From positions 28,033,666 to 28,070,353 of the forward strand of contig NC_087070.1 of NCBI RefSeq assembly GCF_963678635.1: a DNA stretch of 36,688 bases, in the 5' to 3' direction. The translations under genes were made by a program, and so were the position numbers. The notes below the pieces were generated by a model that saw nothing but the letters and a program-made list of their open reading frames with translations, did no database searches and was not told where the DNA came from. Shown one piece after another: positions 30,599 to 36,688 of this stretch; within the stretch, counting starts at the first letter, position 1, and each line of letters opens with the position of its first letter. The DNA is from Symsagittifera roscoffensis (Eukaryota; Xenacoelomorpha; Acoela; Convolutidae).

Positions 30599-31088
30599 TG
30601 TCATTTATCACTATTCATTCTCCGCCTGAAAACTAGCTCAAAATCAACTGATCAAAATCAACTTTTTTCTCTTTAAACACCACAGCTTTTATTAGCAAAC
30701 GTATCTCTAACTTGAATCATATAAGAATTGCAACCCTCTTCTATCAATCATTGCTAAAATCAACAATAATGTCTCCCCATAATTCCTCCAGAGAGGAAAA
30801 TTAATTTAGCCTTAAGATAAAATTCAACATACCCAGGCTTTCTTTCACTAAAACTTCCTCATACCCAACTGACTCAACAAAATTTAAAAAACAATTCGAC
30901 CACACTTGGCTTTCATTCCGAAAAAAAAACTTCGATAAGGCGAATCACTTTCCGAATGCTTCTTTCAAACTCAGTGCAGCGAATAAAACTATTCATTTCA
31001 ACGCTTCTCTCAATTTTTCTACACTTTTTGATCTCTGCACTTTCTGCTCTCATAACCAACTTTATAGACCTAACAGTCCTCTTTTTTC
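30599..31088 (+). repeat. LTR-like block f, last of the array
   Basis: It starts TGTCATTTATCAC, carries CCACACTTGGCTTTCATTCC and ends CTAACAGTCCTCTTTTTT. It is the only block that runs past the usual breakpoint into sequence not seen elsewhere in the window. Confidence 0.7.
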
Positions 31089-31518
31089 TAATTTTTTGCA
31101 GCCAATTCATTCTTTTCCTTTCCCTAATACAAATCTATCTTTTTCTCCCCAAGACTATTGATGGCCTAATCCTGTACGAAACTTAATTTTTCCGAAATTA
31201 TACGGAGTCTACGAACTAAAAAAGATGCTTTTATTCTTTTTGTCAATTTCTAACTTTTTAATTCCTCATTTTTAACAATTTTTAAATGTATAAAGAAGGC
31301 ATAATTATTTTTGCAAAAACAAAATTTTGCTAATAAGTTTCGCAGAAGAATACAATAAAAAGTTCGACTTAAATAAATCATAAAAAAAGTCACACAAAGT
31401 TCAAAATTGCTAATCCACACTCTATCAAGGAATCCCTGCCAACCACTACATCCCAAGACTCCCCGACCACACAACATCTAGCCAAACAAGCCAACCCTAA
31501 TGGTCTACACGTATCTAA
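31089..31518. other. AT-rich sequence after the array
   Basis: It may include the 3' end of LTR block f (downstream of 31088) or unrelated flank. No primer-binding site or gene was recognised. Confidence 0.4.
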
Positions 31519-31884
31519 TATAAAGCAAAACCTTATATCTTTGAAGAAAGACCCCCATCACTATCCGAACCATCAAAACCAGCTATTGGTCAAGCACCTC
31601 TAAGTGAACCACAATACAAATCATCATAAAACATTCACCCCTCACTTCTACAAGAAAATCTTAAGAGAATTAGACAACCAAGCCAAAACTAAAAATTAAC
31701 ACCTACAATAGATAGACAAATCATTCAGTCCCGACGAAATAGACGTTTTGCCACACCAAGAGTACATTTTAAGATAACTTCATCACTATCATCAAACCCT
31801 TTGGATCTTTCTACTATACAAGGTACCCCTCTATCACTTCAAACTATTTCCCAACAGAATATCCCAAATCTTCCATCAGACTAA
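31519..31884 (+). pseudogene. Ser/Pro-rich frame, unrecognised
   Basis: One frame from 31519 to 31884 has three stops (one TGA-free set: TAA 31637, TAA about 31690, TAA at the end). It reads ERPPSLSEPSKPAIGQAP and later RRNRRFATPRVHFKITSSLS and SSNPLDLSTIQGTPL. The composition resembles a disordered gag N-terminus. The piece RQI...ITSS...SSN.L.DL loosely resembles the start of the frame at 35098. I do not recognise a family. Confidence 0.35.
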
Positions 31885-32040
31885 TAAGGTTGAACACCAA
31901 CTTCTGAACAATTTCGTGAAAATCATTTTTTCCTCTAATTCATTGCAAAGATTTCCATATTCGATGTCAAAAACCTTTTTACGAGGTGAACCAAACTTAG
32001 TAAACGAACACATAGACATTATATCAGACACCTCTTAGTA

Positions 32041-32292
32041 ACAGATCAAACATCAACAACTCCCTTTGCCACAAACTTCCCAAACAACATAGACGACAGA
32101 TATTGTGAAACTCCAGGCACAAGTATACCCTTACGATTAGACTGGAATACTTTTTTAGCACCCCCCTCACTTTTTGGACAACAACTCGAAAGTAATCGAA
32201 TACATAATTGGGCACTCAACAGACTACAATTTAGACACAATATTCACAAGGATATACAAGAAAAAAATATCCAAACACACAACATAACTTAA
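32041..32292 (+). pseudogene. open frame without ATG, unrecognised
   Basis: A frame of about 83 codons runs to TAA at 32290 (TDQTSTTPFATNF, LRLDWNTFLAPPSLFGQQLE, HNWALNRLQFRHNIHK). It has three Trp/Phe-rich stretches and looks coding, but has no known motif. Confidence 0.35.
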
Positions 32293-32906
32293 CCCTTAAA
32301 TTCGAAATAACTGTAAAAATAAAAAATTAGTACGTCATTCATTAACATTACCCCCCCCCCCAAATGTAACAGCTCAATTTTTGCCCCCTCAATTTATTAC
32401 AACCGAAATCATCTACAAATACGATAGATTTACAAAAAAGACAATAAGCTATATAACATTCTATAATCCGTTTTCAGGATTATCATACACATGAATTTTT
32501 AAATAGTTTTTCTCATTAAACCCTTCCCCCCTTGCACTTTTAGAGCCCATACCTCATCAAAACCCTTCGCTTTGAACGGGACCACAATATCTCCTTGTTA
32601 CACATTATGATTCTGAAGATAATCAACAAAAAACACTCCATAAATATGCCATCAACCAAGTAACACAATCTGAATCTGAACCACAAGATGTAGAATTAAC
32701 AAATTTAAAAGCTACACTTTAATTAAAAGCACGAGCTACAACTCTAACATGATCTTCACAGCAAAAAATCTCAGAAAAGATTTAACATTGTTCACAAGTT
32801 TCAAATAGTAATAAAATAGACTCAAAAATGAATCCTTTACCAAAGTAACATCAAAATACCTTTACATCTTAACCCTGAAGATTGCAAAACGAACTGCAAC
32901 GATTAA
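32293..32906. other. AT-rich stretch with C11 run
   Basis: No open frame of note. A run of eleven C lies at 32351-32361 and further C-rich spots near 32520. I see no gene. Confidence 0.5.
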
Positions 32907-33610
32907 AATAAACCAAAAATAAAGGCACAAATCGCAAAAAAAGTAAGTTTTCAATTCTTCCTAGACTCTGCACATCAAGCAGAACTTGAACGGTATCAAG
33001 GTCATTTTAAGTCAGACAAAAAATACCCGTAACTGGGCGCAAACGGACGTTTAACTTATGATTCACATTAAAAAAATTGGATACCTTGCATCAAAATTTT
33101 TACTCCTTCAAATTGTAAGGCCGACACAAAGAATATAAGCTACCAGGAAATAAAAAATTGATTGGAAAGAATAATTAGAAAAAGTACAACTAACACGGGA
33201 ATTAAAAAGTTGATTTCATACTGTATCAACGAATACGCTTACCTTGTGAAAATGATTAAGGATACTGCGAGCCCACAACACGAGCACAAGCAACTATAGT
33301 TTGGTACCCTGGAGACACATATACCATTTTTCAAAACGCTAAAATGCACGCAAGAACAATAAAAACTCACCAGAAATACTTTGTAGAATCTATTATTTTC
33401 GACAAAGAAAACCGTGATCGAATGCGATTAAATCGACAAAAGTATAGAAACCTAGAAAGTATAGAAAATAAATTGACACCTTTTCAAATCTACCCTGAAA
33501 CAGAAGTAGCATGTTAATATCCCAAACCACTTTTCAAAACTCAATATTCAGTAGCTCTTGTCGAATACGATAAACGTTTTGACATAAAAACAGGCAACTT
33601 AAATGTTTAA
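32907..33610 (+). pseudogene. unrecognised coding remnants
   Basis: Three pieces look coding. 32907-33032 reads KVSFQFFLDSAHQAELERYQ. 33260-33514 is an 85-codon open piece with VWYPGDTYTIFQNAKMHART, then FVESIIFDKENRDRMRLNRQ. 33518-33610 in the same frame reads YSVALVEYDKRFDIKTGN. The text is A/C-rich and G-poor. A D-S-A triplet is no proof of a protease. I cannot assign a family. Confidence 0.35.
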
Positions 33611-33825
33611 CCAGCTTCTCCAAACCAATATCGAGACGACGAAAATTCTACATCCCAGTAACATTCTACAAAAATACAGGAAATACTGGCCGAAAAATTC
33701 CACCAGAAAATGAATCTTGTACACGATTACAAGAACCTTCATTACTGAATAACACTTATTTTGGTTCAATCCACTATGAAACATATCTTGAAATTGGATT
33801 ATACTTATGTCACTCTCTGAATTAG
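33583..33825 (+). pseudogene. 80-codon open frame, unrecognised
   Basis: The frame has no ATG near its start. It reads SRRRKFYIPVTFYKNTGNTG and then NNTYFGSIHYETYLEIGLYL. It is rich in Tyr and aromatic residues and folds plausibly as beta strands. After 33825 a shifted frame continues HSLSELETLHH and, after a TGA, PYAGYLISGNHSNFLNYEGK. Confidence 0.35.
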
Positions 33826-34053
33826 AAACACTTCATCACTAATGCGAATTCGAAAGAACACAGATACTACACTCACTCGCTCTAGCACTACTTAAATGAC
33901 CCTATGCAGGTTATCTAATATCAGGCAACCACTCAAACTTCCTTAACTATGAAGGCAAAATTCTTTTATTTTAACTTGCACTAAAAAAGTCTCACCGCTT
34001 TATTTTTTTGAAGATAAAAGATACCACCAACAAATCCCTAAATTTTATTTTAA

Positions 34054-34659
34054 AAAATTAAAGAACATTTTGTAGACACACTATCACGACGTACATATCT
34101 TTGGGATACAGCTGTCCCATGTGGATCTGAAAACAGCCTCAATGTAGTACAGCTTAATCCAAACGAAGATAAATATTATCTCCTTACCCCATATCCTACA
34201 GTAATGTCACCTCTCAAGAAACTTTCACCCGAGAGCATACGCGCAATTGCTCGCAATCCAAACATAGGTCTACAATCAATCGTGATTTACTCTGAATCCA
34301 GCATACAGCATCACATTTTAACCCAACAATTTCAAGATCTCCTCACTAAAATGGATAAAAAACAAAGACAATCAATTGACCAGAATTTGCGCAAACTAGC
34401 TGAAACGGCAGGCTTCTCAGATAAATATAAACAAGACGACAGCAGATACTTCGAAGATATAAAAGACCAAATAAGTCTTAACGGTGAAAAATACCCTCCC
34501 CAACATATCCCACCAAAAACATTATTGGTTTTGTTAATCTCGAAAATGAGCTCCTAACATTTCTAGGACGGTCATACAATATATTAGGAAGATTGACTAG
34601 ATTATACGCCATGTTAATTCTCTTGGATTTTTTTTCACTTCTAAAAAGAAACCTATAAC
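34054..34659 (+). pseudogene. 167-codon open frame plus shifted extension, unrecognised
   Basis: This is the longest uninterrupted frame of the 31-37 kb region (34054-34557; the internal ATG at 34204 gives 117 residues). It reads TLSRRTYLWDTAVPCGSE, DKYYLLTPYPTVMSPLKK, LSPESIRAIARNPNIGL, a helical Gln/Lys-rich segment (FQDLLTKMDKKQRQSID), and KYPPQHIPPKTL. A frame change near 34530 continues NLENELLTFLGRSYNILGRL to TAA 34657-34659. I know no family for it; it is probably part of a degraded retroelement or virus-like polyprotein. Confidence 0.45.
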
Positions 34660-35097
34660 ACATGATGTGCAATATACACACAAGTGAATAGACGAGCAAG
34701 GGTAGCACGCATTTTATTTGCACAATTTTTTAGAATATTTTCCAACTCCATTAATAAGATCCTCCCTAATGCTCAGATTAGCGGATATAACAAAAGCTAG
34801 CTACAAAGCCAAACGCATATGACACTCCACAAGGCAATACAAATTTAAAACCCACGGCACCACCATATCAGCACAGTCTACATAATAATCACCCTCTATC
34901 TTTAATCCCACAAAACTAAATGAACACACTGTTAATTACTGACCATACCTCTCAAGGAAGCAATTTCCCTCGAAGTCCAATCTCTTAAATAACACTCCAA
35001 CAACCAAACCTTGACGACCCATATGAACAAATAGTAGATCTACCACACACAAAAACAAAAAATTTTGCTCACACAATAATCATCTTTTTAGCCCACG
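34660..35097. other. AT-rich stretch without a gene
   Basis: Only short broken frames. A TAG (35089-35091) lies just upstream, in frame with the ATG at 35098. Confidence 0.5.
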
Positions 35098-35465
35098 ATG
35101 AGCCGACAAATTGATTCACTCAACCGTTCCTTTTCCTATCCATCAAACCTCCAACGCCGCTCCTCCCGCATTTACCTCTCAGATATCACCTCTTCCCCAC
35201 TTTCCAGTTTTTCTTCTAACTCACTACCCATGGATTTAGACGATTCAACCCAAACACCATATCTAACTTTAAAAATTCTTATGTAGAAACCCCTGATGAA
35301 TTCCTTGACTCAGAACCTAGCCCTACAAACTATTCCCAACCACCTTTCAAACCCATTGTTTCCCAACTCTCGAATGAAATCTCTCCTTCATGCTCTTCAT
35401 ATACCGACGCTACACCTATACTTTTTCCAATGTCAAGCATTCAACCCGACGCAACTAGCCCATGA
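35098..35465 (+). CDS. Ser/Pro-rich ORF A with a possible -1 frameshift
   Basis: ATG 35098 has A at -3 and an in-frame TAG just upstream, so this start is well placed. The zero frame (MSRQIDSLNRSFSYPSN, SSPLSSFSSNSLPMDLDD) ends at TAG 35284-35286. The -1 frame continues the same composition (YVETPDEFLDSEPSPTNY, SQPPFKPIVSQLSNEIS) to TGA 35463-35465. At the switch lies T-TTA-AAA (35268-35274). The product of about 120 residues is disordered and acidic to neutral, resembling the N-terminus of a Gag or a viral phosphoprotein. No family is recognised. Confidence 0.45.
35268..35274 (+). promoter_or_regulatory. candidate -1 slippery heptamer TTTAAAA
   Basis: The phase is T-TTA-AAA in the zero frame of ORF A, which fits the X-XXY-YYZ rule. 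The frame needed downstream is -1, and the zero-frame stop is 10 nt away. I did not find a clear pseudoknot, and A-rich DNA makes such heptamers common. Confidence 0.35.
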
Positions 35466-36061
35466 CCGACAACCAACTAGAGCATGAGTTAGATTATTTT
35501 ATAACCCAACAACATCTTCATGATAAAAATACAGCAATAACAATTAATCATCTAACCCACTCAGCTTCAACAACCAAACCCTCAACTCATTCAGTTTGAA
35601 GTGCAGTCACAACAACACAAAGTGTTTTTAAATGGAAGCACCCTAACGCTACGCCTCAGTTTTTTATTAGCCATCCGCGATCATCCCGACTATATTCCCA
35701 TCATCTACAACTTACTAAAACCGCAGAAATTCTGATCCACAACTTAGCATTCTTCCCCTGATATAAGTACTCAAATCAGATAAATGAAAACCGACAGAGC
35801 TTATTTGTTGACGAAAATATGCAGGTTCGCACACTTTGCTGGATCGCTTACTACAATTTTACTAACCCACTGAATTTTCCCTCAATAAATATCCCCAAGG
35901 ATATCGAATTCTGTCTTTCCCTCATTCACCAACTAACTACCGCTCTTAACGGAAATCAATTCACTACCATCGGTTTAAATCAAACTTTAAATATATTCAT
36001 AGCACCACGCGCTAATCAATTTTCCATCAACCATTACGATCACGCATTAAAACAGATATAA
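35462..36061 (+). pseudogene. ORF B, 200 codons with two internal UGA
   Basis: The ATG at 35462 overlaps the stop of ORF A as ATGA. The frame runs to TAA 36059-36061 and is broken only by TGA at about 35599 (after STHSV) and at 35759-35761 (after LAFFP). Segments are ELDYFITQQHLHDKNTA, SVFKWKHPNATPQFFISHP, LQLTKTAEILIHNLAFFP, LCWIAYYNFTNPLNFPSI and LSLIHQLTTALNGNQFTTIG. The 3' third after ATG 35819 is open by itself. It looks like a folded, helix-rich protein. I do not recognise it. Confidence 0.45.
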
Positions 36062-36062
36062 T

Positions 36063-36614
36063 GAAAAAACTCCAAACAAAGACAGCCCAAACACTGATTC
36101 TCAACTAACTGAAAAACTTTTCGTTAGATCAGAATACATATTTCACCTAGATAGCAATAATAAGAAGTTTGATAATATAATCGCTTGAGCACTAACAAAC
36201 ACCAGAGCCTACGAGCAATTTTTCAATGAATTTAATCATTTTGCACTCACATTTCATTTCCTTACGCCGGAGGAAAGTGGCATCCACTATTCACCCGAAA
36301 TCATGCTCAAGACCAAACTTACTCACACATACACATATTATGAATTTATACAAACATTGTACATAACAAGCACACTTGCACGTAACCCACAACATCTGTT
36401 TATGTTTATAAACTCAATGTACACATCACCATTTTTCTTGAATTTCACCTATTTTAGTAAATATACTAACTTACTCGGCATCTTCGGTAATAACGATCCC
36501 GTTCGACAGTTGTATATATTCTGCCCACTAACCAACACTTTCCCCGTTGATGACGCTCGCCTAATCATATTTCGCCACGAATATGTCCAGCCTATTGAAT
36601 CACAAGCTTTATAA
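36063..36614 (+). pseudogene. ORF C, continuation of ORF B after +1 shift
   Basis: This frame overlaps the end of ORF B and is open, apart from one TGA after NIIA, to TAA 36612-36614. Segments are EKTPNKDSPNTDSQLTE, FHLDSNNKKFDNIIA, YEQFFNEFNHFALTFHFL, YEFIQTLYITSTLARNPQ, NPQHLFMFINSMYTSPFF and LYIFCPLTNTFPVDDARLII. The part after ATG 36303 is open for 103 codons. It is probably the C-terminal half of the ORF B protein. It is rich in Phe and Tyr and has no membrane segment that I am sure of. No family is recognised. Confidence 0.45.
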
Positions 36615-36688
36615 CCTAATCCAAAACACGAATTATGAGTTAACACCACTTACTGATGAACTAAAGATCATCAGAGCGCTCGAACTTC
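36615..36688. other. end of window, no feature seen
   Basis: Only 74 bases, without a frame or repeat that I can use. Confidence 0.5.

Larger units (their letters stand above)
11689..31088 (+). mobile_element. Ty3/gypsy-type LTR retrotransposon turned into a tandem array
   Basis: A single family fills this block, all on the plus strand. RNase H landmark positions (the AGTCTACGCTATG motif) are 15541, 18265, 20723, 22844, 25278 and 27696, giving steps of 2724, 2458, 2121, 2434 and 2418. Unit 1 is the only one with gag and protease. Units 1 and 2 have RT. Units 3-6 have RNase H, the integrase end and an LTR-like block. Unit 7 has only the integrase end and an LTR. The plus strand is G-poor (roughly 10% in sampled lines) and A-rich throughout. 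No unit has an intact frame. Confidence 0.88.

Noticed and set aside
18265-31088. CRISPR-like array or classic short satellite
   Set aside because: Units are 2 kb, contain recognisable pol domains and have no short repeat-spacer pattern.
32940-33000. D-S-A in LDSAHQAELE as a protease active site
   Set aside because: The Gly of the D-S/T-G motif is missing and there is no flanking hydrophobic pattern on both sides.
1-36688. tRNA or rRNA genes
   Set aside because: I saw no tRNA B-box with a matching cloverleaf and no rRNA-like block by eye. A dedicated scan would be needed to exclude them.

Overview
The window is animal nuclear DNA. The first 1.5 kb carries three spliced exons of a synaptotagmin-type C2A-C2B gene on the minus strand, with matching intron phases. 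Almost everything after it is decayed retroelement sequence. A 200-base run of N at 11489-11688 is an assembly gap. The phylum cannot be read from the window. A 2A-bearing non-LTR element and AT-rich flanks suit an invertebrate, but that is an inference.
Layout. (1) 1-1493, minus strand: synaptotagmin exons (C2A exon 860-1493, first C2B exon 395-515, next C2B exon 1-49), separated by two introns of about 345 bp. (2) 1494 to about 3100: AT-rich non-coding DNA with a 12-bp-arm hairpin and a diverged 44-bp direct repeat. (3) About 3110-7300, plus strand: a degraded APE-type non-LTR retrotransposon whose reading frame runs 2A-like peptide, PHD-like finger, AP endonuclease, reverse transcriptase with FADD, then C2H2 and CCHC fingers. 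(4) 7319-11488, plus strand: a degraded LTR-type element with gag (zinc knuckle), an aspartic protease, then integrase directly, with no reverse transcriptase between protease and integrase. (5) 11689 to about 31.1 kb: a Ty3/gypsy-type element rebuilt as a tandem array. Unit 1 has gag, protease, RT, RNase H and scrambled integrase. Unit 2 repeats the RT-RNase H part of unit 1 2,724 bp downstream. Units 3-6 hold only RNase H, the integrase 3' half and an LTR-like block, with a period of about 2.1-2.5 kb. Unit 7 holds only the integrase end and an LTR. (6) 31.5-36.6 kb: A/C-rich, G-poor sequence with a series of open or nearly open plus-strand frames that I cannot assign. The last three (35098-36614) look like one coding block with a slippery heptamer, an ATGA overlap and only UGA as internal stops.
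None of the retroelements looks able to move by itself: every major frame has stops or shifts. The value of the window is structural. It shows a 3'-half retrotransposon fragment turned into a satellite-like array, a recurrent LTR-to-RNase H junction with shared short homology, a long inverted duplication inside RT that was later copied by tandem duplication, and poly-C runs sitting on deletion scars. The terminal unassigned block is the best candidate for something undescribed.
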